Positions 1-7,385 of a DNA stretch of 20,356 nucleotides are shown piece after piece (positions within the stretch are counted from its first letter, which is position 1; the number at the start of each line of letters is the position of its first letter). The DNA lies in contig NZ_CAJLKP010000096.1 of NCBI RefSeq assembly GCF_905207245.1, forward strand, positions 1-20,356. The letters run 5' to 3'. The notes under the pieces were generated by a model. It saw nothing but the letters and a program-made list of their open reading frames with translations, had not been told where the DNA came from and did no database searches. A program made the translations under genes and the position numbers. The stretch is from an uncultured Bacteroides sp. (lineage in GTDB: Bacteria; Bacteroidota; Bacteroidia; Bacteroidales; Bacteroidaceae).

Positions 1-54
1 TAGAGTAGCTGACTACGGATCAGCCGGTTACAGGTTTGAATCCTGTCGCGATCA
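1..54 (+). tRNA. tRNA-Arg (anticodon ACG), 5' end cut off by window edge
   Basis: The 3' portion of a tRNA is visible. The anticodon stem GCTGA/TCAGC (8-12 with 20-24) encloses the 7-nt loop CTACGGA, which places the anticodon ACG at 15-17. A 5-nt variable loop (25-29) follows, then a T arm ACAGG/CCTGT (30-34 with 42-46) with loop TTTGAAT. The 3' acceptor strand CGCGATC is 47-53 and the discriminator A is 54. CCA is not encoded. The acceptor 5' strand and most of the D arm lie before the window. ACG in the anticodon is normally deaminated to ICG and reads CGU/CGC/CGA arginine codons. Confidence 0.93.
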
Positions 55-56
55 CG

Positions 57-93
57 AAAAGCCTTTGCAAGATATATTTGCAGAGGCTTTTTT
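57..93 (+). terminator. Rho-independent terminator after tRNA-Arg
   Basis: An imperfect hairpin starts three bases after the tRNA. AAAAGCCT (57 onward) pairs with AGGCTTTT, and the inner TTGCAA pairs with TTTGCA-like bases around a short AT loop. The right arm runs into six T residues (88-93). Confidence 0.8.
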
Positions 94-104
94 GTTGGTG
101 TGCG

Positions 105-190
105 CTTGCGGCTGCGTTGGACAACACTCCCGCAAGTGATGGCTTACGCAGCCGCAAGTGTAATCCGATGCAGCCGTGTGCGTAAGCGGC
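105..190. repeat. Interleaved inverted repeats, G+C-rich
   Basis: CTTGCGGCTGCG (105-116) is perfectly complementary to CGCAGCCGCAAG (147-158). GCTTACGC (142-149), which overlaps the second arm, is complementary to GCGTAAGC (180-187). CGCAAGTG occurs twice (131-138 and 153-160), and GCAGCCG occurs at 149-155 and again at 170-176. The middle segment can therefore pair either upstream or downstream. It lies between the tRNA terminator and the converging dapA terminator and has no ORF. It looks like a dispersed palindromic element rather than a terminator, because neither arm is followed by a T-tract. Confidence 0.6.
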
Positions 191-221
191 AGATAAAGTA
201 CATTGAGTTCCGCCTCTTGAG

Positions 222-268
222 ATGAAAAAAAATATCCCCTGAGAAGAGTGGTGTTTATCTCAGGGGAT
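222..268 (-). terminator. Rho-independent terminator of dapA
   Basis: ATCCCCTGAGA (234-244) and TCTCAGGGGAT (258-268) form an 11-bp perfect stem with a 13-nt loop. Read on the minus strand, the stem is followed by a run of eight T. It lies 24 bp past the dapA stop codon. Confidence 0.92.
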
Positions 269-292
269 GGAATATGATATGGTTAGTTTTCT

Positions 293-1186
293 TTAGCACT
301 TTATATTCAGCTCATCCAAAATCTTTCGCATAGCTTCAAAAGTTGTAATTCTGGTAGGTACAAGCGGCAGACGGAGCTTGTTTTCAATCATTCCCATCAC
401 ATTTAATATTGCTTTTACACCTGCCGGATTTCCATCTACAAAAAGCAGCTTGAATAATTCGGCAAATTTGTGGTGAATGGTCAATGCGTTTGCATAGTCT
501 CCTTGCAATGCCAAGCGTACCATGCGGCTAAATTCACGCGGAAAGGCGTTTCCTATGACCGATATGATGCCAACAGCTCCTAAGGTAATCAGAGGGAAGG
601 TAATGCCGTCATCGCCTGAAATAACGTCGAAATTAGCGGGCTTATTCTTGATGATGTCATCCATCTGTGTAATATCACCGGAAGCCTCTTTGATAGCAAT
701 TACATTCTTGAAATCACGGGCAATGCGCAAAGTTGTTTCAGCTCTCATATTTACTCCGGTGCGTCCAGGTACATTATAGAGCACTATTGGGAGTTCTGTA
801 GCTTCTGAAATAGCTTTATAATGCTGATAAATGCCCTCTTGGGATGGTTTATTGTAATATGGAACGACCGACAGAATGGCATCTACTCCAGCGAAATCGT
901 CGTTTTTTAGAGTATCCACAATAGCTCGGGTGTTATTTCCACCCACTCCAAGTAGAATAGGTATCCGACCATTAACACGTTCAATGACTATTTTCTTGAT
1001 TTTCTTTTTCTCTTCTTCCGTCAGTGTCGGAGTTTCTGCCGTAGTGCCCAGCACGCATAAAAAATCAGTATTGTTTTGAAGCTGATAGTCCACCAAACGT
1101 ATCAATGCATCGTAATCAACGCTTTCATCCTCTTTAAAAGGAGTAATCAGCGCTACCCCCATTCCTTTCAATTTAGTCTGTATCAT
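293..1186 (-). CDS. dapA: 4-hydroxy-tetrahydrodipicolinate synthase
   Basis: This enzyme condenses pyruvate with aspartate semialdehyde, the committed step of the diaminopimelate/lysine pathway in the cytoplasm. The 297 residues match the usual length of this TIM-barrel family. Visible active-site elements are GTTAE at 47-51 (the two Thr of the proton relay), PYYNKP around 109-114, Tyr137 in LYNVPGRTG, Arg142 (carboxylate binding), and the Schiff-base lysine Lys166 in AIKEASGD. The ATG at 1186 is immediately followed by the conserved GMGVALITPF strand, so the start is secure. It is transcribed alone from a promoter in the 104-bp gap after ligA and ends in a strong terminator. In Bacteroides this step feeds both lysine and peptidoglycan meso-DAP. 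Confidence 0.96.
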   Translation of the reverse strand: MIQTKLKGMGVALITPFKEDESVDYDALIRLVDYQLQNNTDFLCVLGTTAETPTLTEEEKKKIKKIVIERVNGRIPILLGVGGNNTRAIVDTLKNDDFAGVDAILSVVPYYNKPSQEGIYQHYKAISEATELPIVLYNVPGRTGVNMRAETTLRIARDFKNVIAIKEASGDITQMDDIIKNKPANFDVISGDDGITFPLITLGAVGIISVIGNAFPREFSRMVRLALQGDYANALTIHHKFAELFKLLFVDGNPAGVKAILNVMGMIENKLRLPLVPTRITTFEAMRKILDELNIKC

Positions 1187-1222
1187 GAGTGAAATTTAAG
1201 TAATCTCTAATTAAATGACTCG

Positions 1223-1256
1223 CAAAAGTACGAATATTTTCGATTTCTACAGCAAA
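1223..1256 (-). promoter_or_regulatory. Bacteroides-type promoter of dapA
   Basis: On the minus strand a TTTG -33 box (1256-1253) is followed after 22 nt by the -7 box TACTTTTG (1230-1223). This matches the Bacteroides consensus TTTG / TAnnTTTG, with a spacer about one base longer than usual. Predicted transcription starts a few bases further, leaving a leader of about 30 nt before the ATG at 1186. Confidence 0.7.
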
Positions 1257-1290
1257 TATAAGCTATAAAAAAGATTTCACTGGAAAAATG

Positions 1291-3288
1291 TTATGAAATG
1301 AGTGCTAAAAACTCATCTTCGCTCATAATCTGTACACCCAGTTTCTGGGCTTTTTCCAGTTTAGCCGGCCCCATATTTTCTCCTGCCAGAATAAAACTGG
1401 TTTTAGCGGAAATACTACCTACATTCTTTCCTCCGTTCTTCTCTATCAAGTCTTTATATTCGTCTCTGGAATGATGTGTAAATACACCACTGATTACAAT
1501 GGATTGTCCGGCAAGTTTGTCGGTATAGCCACTCAAGTCTTCTTCTTTCCGGTTAAATTGCAATCCGGCTGTTTTCAGGCACTCTATCAACTCTCTATTT
1601 AATGGATTAGAGAAATAAGCTAGAATACTTTGCGCTATTTTTTCACCGATTTCATCGATGTTTACCAGCCTTTCTAGATTTGCATTTTTCAGTTCTTCTA
1701 TATCAGTGAAGGACTTGGCAATCTTTTTTGCTACCGTTTCACCTACAAAGCGGATGCCCAGTGCAAATAATACCCGTTCAAAAGGAACTTCTTTGCTTTG
1801 AGCAATACCATTTACGATGTTCTCGGCTGATTTATCTCCCATGCGATCCAGATTCTTGATGTCATCGGCGGTTAGCTTATATAGGTCAGCAGTATTTTTA
1901 ATGAGTCCTAATCGGAAGAACATATCCACAGTTTCCGGTCCCAATCCGTCGATATTCATAGCTTTTCGGTTGATGAAGTGCTCGATTTTTCCTTTTATCT
2001 GTGGCGGACAGGTTGTTTCATTAGGGCAATAGTGCGCAGCTTCTCCTTCATAGCGTATCAGCTTACTGCCACATTCAGGACAATGTGTGATGAATTTCAC
2101 CTTTTCCCCAATCATCATATTTCGGGCATCTTTGTCTACTCCGGTTATTTTCGGTATGATTTCGCCACCTTTTTCTACATAAACCATATCTCCGATGTGT
2201 AGGTCGAGTCCCTCAATAATATCGGCATTGTGCAAGGAGGCGCGTTTTACGATTGTACCGGATAATTGCACCGGATCCAGATTGGCAACTGGGGTGACTG
2301 CTCCCGTCCGACCTACTTGATAAGTTACCTTGTTTAAACGAGTTAATGCACGTTCTGCTTGAAACTTGTAAGCGATGGCCCAACGGGGAGATTTTGCGGT
2401 GAAACCGAGGTTTTTTTGCTGTTTCAGACTGTTAACTTTCAAAACAATGCCATCTGTGGCCACTGGTAGATTCTTGCGTTCGGTATCCCAATAATGGATA
2501 TAGTCGAACACTTCTTGCAGGCTATGACACTTCTTCATATGGTCTGATATCTTAAAGCCCCACTGTGCAGCTTTCTGTAAGTTCTCATAATGTCCGTCGC
2601 AAGGCAATTCTTCACCTAGTAGGTAGTAAAGGTATGCATCCAACTTACGGGAAGCCACAATAGCAGAATTTTGTAGTTTCAAAGTTCCTGATGCTGCATT
2701 GCGCGGATTAGCGAACAAGGATTCTTCGCGAGCTTCTTTCTCGCGATTCAGTTCTTCAAAAACTACCCATGGCATTAATATTTCACCTCTTATTTCAAAC
2801 AGTGGAGGATAGTCTCCATGCAGTACAAGGGGGATTGTGCGGATTGTCTTGACATTATCCGTCACATCATCGCCTTTTTCGCCATCTCCACGGGTCACGG
2901 CACGTATTAATTTCCCGTTTTCATATGTCAGAGAAATTGAAGTACCGTCATATTTTAGTTCAGCACAGATTTCAAAATCCTCGTTCAATGCTTTTTGTAC
3001 GCGATCGTAGAAGTCCGATACCTCACCTTCGGAATAAGTATTACCTAATGAAAGCATCGGATACTTGTGCGCCACTTGCGTAAAGTTCTTGTTCAAATCA
3101 CTTCCTACACGCATTGTCGGTGAACTATCATCTTGATATTCCGGATGTTCCCGTTCCAAATCCTGCAGTTCTCGCATCATATCATCAAACTCCTTATCAG
3201 AAATTTCCGGAGCATTCAATACATAATAATTATAGTTATGCTGATGCAGTTCGGCACGGAGCTGATCTATCTTTTCTTTTGTAGTCAT
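1291..3288 (-). CDS. ligA: NAD+-dependent DNA ligase LigA
   Basis: LigA seals nicks during replication and repair using NAD+. From the ATG at 3288 the product is 665 residues, the usual family length. In order it shows the N-terminal Ia region (EISDKEFDDMMREL, SLGNTYSEGEV), the adenylation domain with catalytic Lys112 in the KYDG motif, the OB fold, a four-cysteine zinc finger (Cys403, Cys406, Cys421, Cys427), helix-hairpin-helix repeats (about 440-560) and a C-terminal BRCT domain (about 593-665). The open frame extends upstream to 3429, but those residues have no family similarity and overlap the trmD coding start. MTTKEKIDQLRAEL is the typical N-terminus. It is divergent from trmD with a gap of only 79 bp. 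Confidence 0.96.
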   Translation of the reverse strand: MTTKEKIDQLRAELHQHNYNYYVLNAPEISDKEFDDMMRELQDLEREHPEYQDDSSPTMRVGSDLNKNFTQVAHKYPMLSLGNTYSEGEVSDFYDRVQKALNEDFEICAELKYDGTSISLTYENGKLIRAVTRGDGEKGDDVTDNVKTIRTIPLVLHGDYPPLFEIRGEILMPWVVFEELNREKEAREESLFANPRNAASGTLKLQNSAIVASRKLDAYLYYLLGEELPCDGHYENLQKAAQWGFKISDHMKKCHSLQEVFDYIHYWDTERKNLPVATDGIVLKVNSLKQQKNLGFTAKSPRWAIAYKFQAERALTRLNKVTYQVGRTGAVTPVANLDPVQLSGTIVKRASLHNADIIEGLDLHIGDMVYVEKGGEIIPKITGVDKDARNMMIGEKVKFITHCPECGSKLIRYEGEAAHYCPNETTCPPQIKGKIEHFINRKAMNIDGLGPETVDMFFRLGLIKNTADLYKLTADDIKNLDRMGDKSAENIVNGIAQSKEVPFERVLFALGIRFVGETVAKKIAKSFTDIEELKNANLERLVNIDEIGEKIAQSILAYFSNPLNRELIECLKTAGLQFNRKEEDLSGYTDKLAGQSIVISGVFTHHSRDEYKDLIEKNGGKNVGSISAKTSFILAGENMGPAKLEKAQKLGVQIMSEDEFLALIS

Positions 3289-3311
3289 AGTTATTTCAGA
3301 TTGTTTGAACG

Positions 3312-3319
3312 CAAAAATA
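3312..3319 (-). promoter_or_regulatory. Probable -7 box for ligA
   Basis: TATTTTTG on the minus strand fits TAnnTTTG and lies 23 bp before the ligA ATG. No convincing TTTG -33 box is seen at the normal spacing, so the call is tentative. Confidence 0.45.
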
Positions 3320-3341
3320 CAGGTTTCTCCTCTAATATTTG

Positions 3342-3349
3342 TACTTTTG
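3342..3349 (+). promoter_or_regulatory. Probable -7 box for trmD
   Basis: TACTTTTG matches TAnnTTTG exactly and ends 18 bp before the trmD ATG at 3368. The -33 region lacks TTTG. The position also supports the ATG at 3368, because the longer frame from 3305 would start upstream of this promoter. Confidence 0.55.
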
Positions 3350-3367
3350 CAGAAAATTAAAATTAAT

Positions 3368-4048
3368 ATGCGCATTGATATTATAACAGTTTTACCTGAG
3401 ATGATTGAAGGCTTTTTCAATTGCTCCATTATGAAACGTGCTCAAAATAAAGGGCTTGCCGAAATATATATTCATAACCTACGTGATTATACAGAAGATA
3501 AATATCGTCGGGTAGATGATTATCCCTTTGGTGGTTTTGCCGGGATGGTGATGAAAATAGAACCGATAGAACGCTGTATCAACGCTCTGAAGACGGAACG
3601 AGACTACGATGAAGTCATTTTTACGACTCCTGATGGCGAGCAATTCAATCAGCCAATGGCCAATACACTTTCTCTTTCCCGAAATCTTATTATTCTTTGC
3701 GGGCACTTTAAAGGAATAGATTATCGCATTCGCGAGCATCTTATTACCAAAGAAATTAGTATTGGAGACTACGTGCTGACTGGTGGAGAATTGGCAGCAG
3801 CAGTGATGGCGGATGCTATTGTTCGTATCATCCCCGGCGTGATTTCCGATGAACAATCGGCACTGTCTGACTCGTTTCAAGATAACTTATTGGCAGCTCC
3901 GGTCTATACGCGACCTGCTGATTATAATGGTTGGAAGGTTCCGGAAATTTTATTATCCGGCCATGAGGCCAAGATTAAAGAATGGGAGTTGCAACAGTCT
4001 TTGGAACGGACGCGCAAACTCCGTCCGGATTTGCTTGGGGAAGAATAA
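3368..4048 (+). CDS. trmD: tRNA (guanine-37-N1) methyltransferase TrmD
   Basis: TrmD methylates G37 next to the anticodon with S-adenosylmethionine, which prevents +1 frameshifting. The 226-residue product shows the SPOUT signatures: MRIDIITVLPEM at the start, FGGFAGMVMK (55-63), the trefoil-knot segments LCGHFKGID (110-118) and SIGDYVLTGGE (131-141), Arg153 in VRIIPG, and Asp168 before SFQDNLLAAPVYTRP, the position of the catalytic aspartate. The C-terminal tRNA-binding segment SGHEAKIKEW is present. An upstream in-frame extension to 3305 is rejected because it overlaps the promoter and lacks similarity. The gene stands alone, not in the rpsP-rimM-trmD-rplS order known from Proteobacteria and Firmicutes. 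Here FGGFAG replaces the more common FGGGAG/GGGPG glycine-rich form. Confidence 0.96.
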   Translation: MRIDIITVLPEMIEGFFNCSIMKRAQNKGLAEIYIHNLRDYTEDKYRRVDDYPFGGFAGMVMKIEPIERCINALKTERDYDEVIFTTPDGEQFNQPMANTLSLSRNLIILCGHFKGIDYRIREHLITKEISIGDYVLTGGELAAAVMADAIVRIIPGVISDEQSALSDSFQDNLLAAPVYTRPADYNGWKVPEILLSGHEAKIKEWELQQSLERTRKLRPDLLGEE

Positions 4049-4067
4049 AGAAGTTGTATAAAAACAG

Positions 4068-4099
4068 AAAAAGGACATTCGGAAAGAATGTCCTTTTTT
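4068..4099. terminator. Bidirectional terminator between trmD and pyrD
   Basis: AAAAAGGACATTC (4068-4080) and GAATGTCCTTTTT (4086-4098) form a 13-bp perfect stem with a 5-nt loop. T-tracts follow on the plus strand, and the matching A-run serves the minus strand. It sits between the converging ends of trmD and pyrD. Confidence 0.92.
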
Positions 4100-4137
4100 A
4101 TGTAAAATAGGTGCGAACGGCATTCCTCTGTTATAGC

Positions 4138-5049
4138 TTATACCTCAAGCGCACCGATAATTTCTTTCACAGACTTATATCCGTGTCTGTCCAGATACTC
4201 GTTGATGCCTTCCGCGACTTTAATCGTAACTGCCGGATCTATGAAATTTGCCGTGCCGATTTGGATAGCTGAAGCTCCGGCAAGCATGAATTCCACAGCA
4301 TCTTTCCAGTTCATGATACCTCCTAAACCTATGACTGGAATTTTTACTGCCTTAGCAACTTGCCATACCATGCGGAGAGCAATCGGTTTAACGGCTGCTC
4401 CCGACATACCGCCTGTTATGGTAGAGAGCACCGGACGTCTGTGTTCCGCGTCAATAGCCATTCCCAGCAGTGTATTAATTAATGATACACTGTCTGCACC
4501 GCCATTTTCTACTGCACGAGCGATTTCCGTTATGTCAGTAACGTTAGGAGACAGCTTTACGATAAGTGTCTTTTTGTAAGCTGCGCGCACTGCTTTCACT
4601 ACTTCTTCGGCGCCTTTTGCTGTGACTCCAAAAGCCATTCCACCCTGCTTCACATTAGGGCAAGAGATGTTTAATTCTATGGCAGGAATTTTGTCAAGTG
4701 CATTGATAGCTTCTGCTGTTTTTACATAATCTTCTATCGCAGAACCCGAAACATTTACAATCATATTGGTTTCAATGTCCTTGATGCGCGGATAGATGTG
4801 TTCAACAAAGTAATCTACACCCTTATTTTGCAGTCCTACAGCGTTTAACATGCCTGCTGGGGTTTCTGCCATACGCGGATATGGGTTACCTTCACGTTTG
4901 TGAAGAGTAGTTCCCTTTACAATTATACCACCTATTCGCGCAATATCAATGAAATCGGCAAACTCTTCACCATATCCAAATGTACCGGAAGCTGTCATTA
5001 CCGGATTCTTCATTTGTAATTCGCCTATATTTACACTTAAATCTGCCAT
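4138..5049 (-). CDS. pyrD: Dihydroorotate dehydrogenase B (NAD+), catalytic subunit
   Basis: PyrD oxidises dihydroorotate to orotate with FMN in the fourth step of UMP synthesis. It is class 1B: the catalytic base is Cys130 in NISCPNVKQGG, where class 2 membrane enzymes have Ser, and it is paired with the PyrK electron-transfer subunit. Other visible elements are PVMTASGTFGYG (16-27), the FMN-contacting Lys45 in GIIVKGTTL, NVSGS (99-103), and the phosphate-binding segments IGLGGI and AIQIGTANF near the C-terminus. The length of 303 is normal. The start codon lies inside the pyrK 3' end (13-bp overlap), so the two are probably translationally coupled. Confidence 0.95.
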   Translation of the reverse strand: MADLSVNIGELQMKNPVMTASGTFGYGEEFADFIDIARIGGIIVKGTTLHKREGNPYPRMAETPAGMLNAVGLQNKGVDYFVEHIYPRIKDIETNMIVNVSGSAIEDYVKTAEAINALDKIPAIELNISCPNVKQGGMAFGVTAKGAEEVVKAVRAAYKKTLIVKLSPNVTDITEIARAVENGGADSVSLINTLLGMAIDAEHRRPVLSTITGGMSGAAVKPIALRMVWQVAKAVKIPVIGLGGIMNWKDAVEFMLAGASAIQIGTANFIDPAVTIKVAEGINEYLDRHGYKSVKEIIGALEV

Positions 5050-5813
5050 AATAGTTTGTTTATATTAAAAACCGGACCTTCTTTACATACACATAAATGT
5101 CCTTCTGTTGTGTTTTCCACACAACAAAGGCAGGCTCCTATACCACATGCCATCGTATTTTCCAATGATACTTCGCAGGTTATGTCTTTACTTTTGGCAT
5201 ATTTGGCAACAGCCATCATCATTGGTTTGGGGCCACAGGTATAAATCTGCTCGAACTGCACCTTATTTAATATGGAATGTTGCGTTACGTATCCCTTTTC
5301 TCCATGACTGCCGTCCTCAGTAGTCGTGTATACATCACCATAAGCCGCAAATTGCTCTAATTGCATCAGATCCTTATCGCTTCTTGCCCCCAGAAGGAAT
5401 GTCGGTTTGCTGCCATTCTTAGCTAATTGCTCGCCTAAATAGAGCATAGGAGCCGTACCAACACCTCCGCCTACCAACAGAAGCTTATCAGAGGGGTTTT
5501 CAGGCATTGTGAAGCTGTTTCCCAAGGGAAGTACTACGTTGATTATGTCTCCGGCTTTAGCTTCGCCTAATCGCCTTGTTCCGTCGCCAATCAATTGGAT
5601 AAGAAACCAAACTTCATTGCGTTGTCTGTCTACGTAATTAATGGAAATAGGACGACGCAAGAAAGTAGTTGGAGAGCCATCCACGCGAATTTCCGCAAAT
5701 TGTCCCGGAAGCATTTCCGGAAGCGGAGACGGAGCCGTCAGTTTTAGCAGCACATAGTTGTTATGCAGTCTGACGTTCTCGGTCACAGTTAAATCTAAAA
5801 TATATTTTTTCAT
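5037..5813 (-). CDS. pyrK: Dihydroorotate dehydrogenase B, electron-transfer subunit PyrK
   Basis: PyrK passes electrons from the PyrD FMN through a [2Fe-2S] cluster and FAD to NAD+. The 258 residues show a ferredoxin-reductase-like FAD domain with LRRPISI (52-58), an NAD-binding LLLVGGGVGTAPM (111-123) and a C-terminal cluster domain. Cluster ligands are probably Cys223, Cys228, Cys231 and Cys243, followed by the typical EGPVF. Two extra cysteines (230, 241) lie among them. The last ligand gap is slightly shorter than in the Lactococcus protein as I recall it. It is the first gene of the pyrK-pyrD pair and lies 75 bp after the HTH gene on the same strand, with its own likely -7 box. Confidence 0.94.
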   Translation of the reverse strand: MKKYILDLTVTENVRLHNNYVLLKLTAPSPLPEMLPGQFAEIRVDGSPTTFLRRPISINYVDRQRNEVWFLIQLIGDGTRRLGEAKAGDIINVVLPLGNSFTMPENPSDKLLLVGGGVGTAPMLYLGEQLAKNGSKPTFLLGARSDKDLMQLEQFAAYGDVYTTTEDGSHGEKGYVTQHSILNKVQFEQIYTCGPKPMMMAVAKYAKSKDITCEVSLENTMACGIGACLCCVENTTEGHLCVCKEGPVFNINKLLWQI

Positions 5814-5848
5814 ATCCTATATAAGAGGTGAATTTTGTCTTCAGCGTA

Positions 5849-5856
5849 CAAAGATA
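5849..5856 (-). promoter_or_regulatory. Probable -7 box for pyrK-pyrD
   Basis: TATCTTTG on the minus strand fits TAnnTTTG and lies 35 bp before the pyrK ATG. No clear -33 TTTG is present at 19-21 nt. It suggests pyrKD can be transcribed independently of the upstream HTH gene. Confidence 0.5.
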
Positions 5857-5888
5857 CGGGAAATTGTGCAGAATGTTGTTTTTACCTC

Positions 5889-6350
5889 TTATTTTTCGGG
5901 TTTGAATGTTTCGTATGTATTATCATCGAAGAAAATTCTTATTTCGGTTATTTTTCTGGGAGGTCTTTCTTTGTATATAATCTCTTGTTTTACAATCTCT
6001 TTAGGTGCATTTGTTGGCGTTTCTAATGCAATTTCCTTGCGATTTTCTGCATGACTCGTAACTTCGGACGGATTTATGGCATTCTCAGCGAATAATGGAT
6101 AGTCAAATCCGCTTTCGATAGAAGAGTCGGACGTGTTACTCATTTCGCCTTCTCCGGTAAGCAGCCATTCCAAGTTGATATCATTATACCTTTGATGTAA
6201 GCGAAGGATAACTTCCGTACTTGGATACTTATTGCGGGGGCCTAAGATATGCGAGATAGTAGCTTGAGCTACTCCGATACTTTCGGCAAATGCACCTGCG
6301 GTTAATCTTTCCCGCTCCATAATCATTTTGAACCTATCTTTTATGCTCAT
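5889..6350 (-). CDS. XRE/CI-like helix-turn-helix transcriptional regulator
   Basis: This is a 153-residue DNA-binding protein. Residues 1-60 form a lambda-repressor-like fold, with the helix-turn-helix at about 17-36 (TAGAFAESIGVAQATISHIL). INLEWLLTGEGEM (58-70) follows, a segment typical of phage-CI-like repressors. A low-complexity acidic linker (about 70-120) leads to a basic stretch (KERPPRK) and a short conserved-looking tail ITEIRIFFDDNTYETF (134-149) predicted as two strands. No peptidase (LexA-type) or sensor domain is seen. It has a near-perfect promoter, and a palindrome lies in its leader, which suggests autoregulation. The target and signal are unknown; proximity to pyrKD on the same strand does not prove pyrimidine control. 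Confidence 0.85.
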   Translation of the reverse strand: MSIKDRFKMIMERERLTAGAFAESIGVAQATISHILGPRNKYPSTEVILRLHQRYNDINLEWLLTGEGEMSNTSDSSIESGFDYPLFAENAINPSEVTSHAENRKEIALETPTNAPKEIVKQEIIYKERPPRKITEIRIFFDDNTYETFKPEK

Positions 6351-6373
6351 ACTGTTGCGATATAGGTGTAAGT

Positions 6374-6787
6374 TTACAATTGTATTTATCTTCTTTCGGT
6401 TTACAAAAGTAAAAAAAGAAAATTACAAAAGCAAATTAAATATGTGAAATACGAAATATTACAATATTGATGTTGGTATTTCAATTGTAACTCGTACAAT
6501 TGTAAATCCTTATTATATTTATATTATACCCTATTATTTATACTTTAATAAAATACTGTATTTATTTGATTATTAAATTAGTATCTTTATAAAATGCTAT
6601 TGTATACCTTCTTATTACAATTGTTTTCATAGCTGATTATTATTATATTAACTATTAGATTATATAATATCTTATAATACTGTTGGGTTTTAGAGAATTA
6701 TGAATATATAGTTACCTAGTTAACCCCTATCCTATCAATTTTGTTATTTAACTATTACTTCTTTGAAATCAGTAGTATTACAATTGT
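6374..6787. promoter_or_regulatory. Cluster of TACAATTGTA-type palindromes (candidate operators)
   Basis: The 8-bp palindrome ACAATTGT occurs exactly at 6376-6383, 6496-6503, 6617-6624 and 6780-6787, usually within TTACAATTGT or TACAATTGTA. Near-copies are at 6459-6469 (TTACAATATTG), 6482-6490 (CAATTGTAA), 6839-6846, 6976-6983 (CAATTGTT) and 6997-7005. The first copy lies between the HTH gene's promoter and its start codon, a position where a bound repressor would block transcription. That these are sites for the adjacent regulator is an inference. Confidence 0.5.
6404..6435 (-). promoter_or_regulatory. Strong Bacteroides-type promoter of the HTH gene
   Basis: On the minus strand TTTG (6435-6432) is followed after exactly 20 nt by TACTTTTG (6411-6404), a full match to the Bacteroides consensus. 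Transcription should start around 6395-6400, giving a leader of about 45-50 nt that contains the palindrome at 6375-6384. Confidence 0.8.
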
Positions 6788-7385
6788 GTATCATGTAGTA
6801 ATATTACTAATGTTATCAGCAAGATTGTAATCAGTATAATTGTAATGCATGGTGTATTACATTGTTAATATTTTGTAGTTAAGAAAGCAACTATTTTCAG
6901 TTATACTGTGATACTGTTTGATGGGTAATCTTGTTATTATTAGAAAGAATTTATTACACTGAAATTAGTAAGGTTCAATTGTTCCTTCATAAACCCTTGT
7001 AATTGAAAATCCTTGCTTTCTTTCCGTATAAATGGCTGTGGATTTGAAAATTTTGAATTCTCAGAAGGCTATTTTGTTTGTATTTTGCTGTTTTACAGTT
7101 GATTATCCCTATTTTATTAGTCTGAGTTTTGCTCTATTCTAGAAAAATAATCCTATTTTTATTAAAGAATAGCATAATGATAGTGAAAACAGCGTTTTCT
7201 TCTCTATAATTACTTGATATGCTAACAATCAAAATCTTCCTAAAATGCTTAATAGAAGGTTATATTCTACTAGTTCTTCTGATAACTTTCTATATACCTT
7301 ATTCTCTTCCTATTAAGAGGAAGTCTACTATTTTCCTATAAAGTCTACTTGGATTTGAATGAAGATTGATAGTGTGTCTCTTAAA

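Noticed and set aside
1261..1290. Terminator directly after ligA
   Set aside because: Only a 4-bp TTTC/GAAA stem precedes a T-run on the minus strand, which is too weak to call. Some read-through to dapA is possible.
3305..3367. N-terminal extension of TrmD
   Set aside because: MRIDIITVLPEM is the canonical start, and a -7 box at 3342-3349 lies within the extension.
3289..3429. N-terminal extension of LigA
   Set aside because: The extra 47 codons lack family similarity and overlap the trmD start and promoter. The family N-terminus begins at the ATG at 3288.
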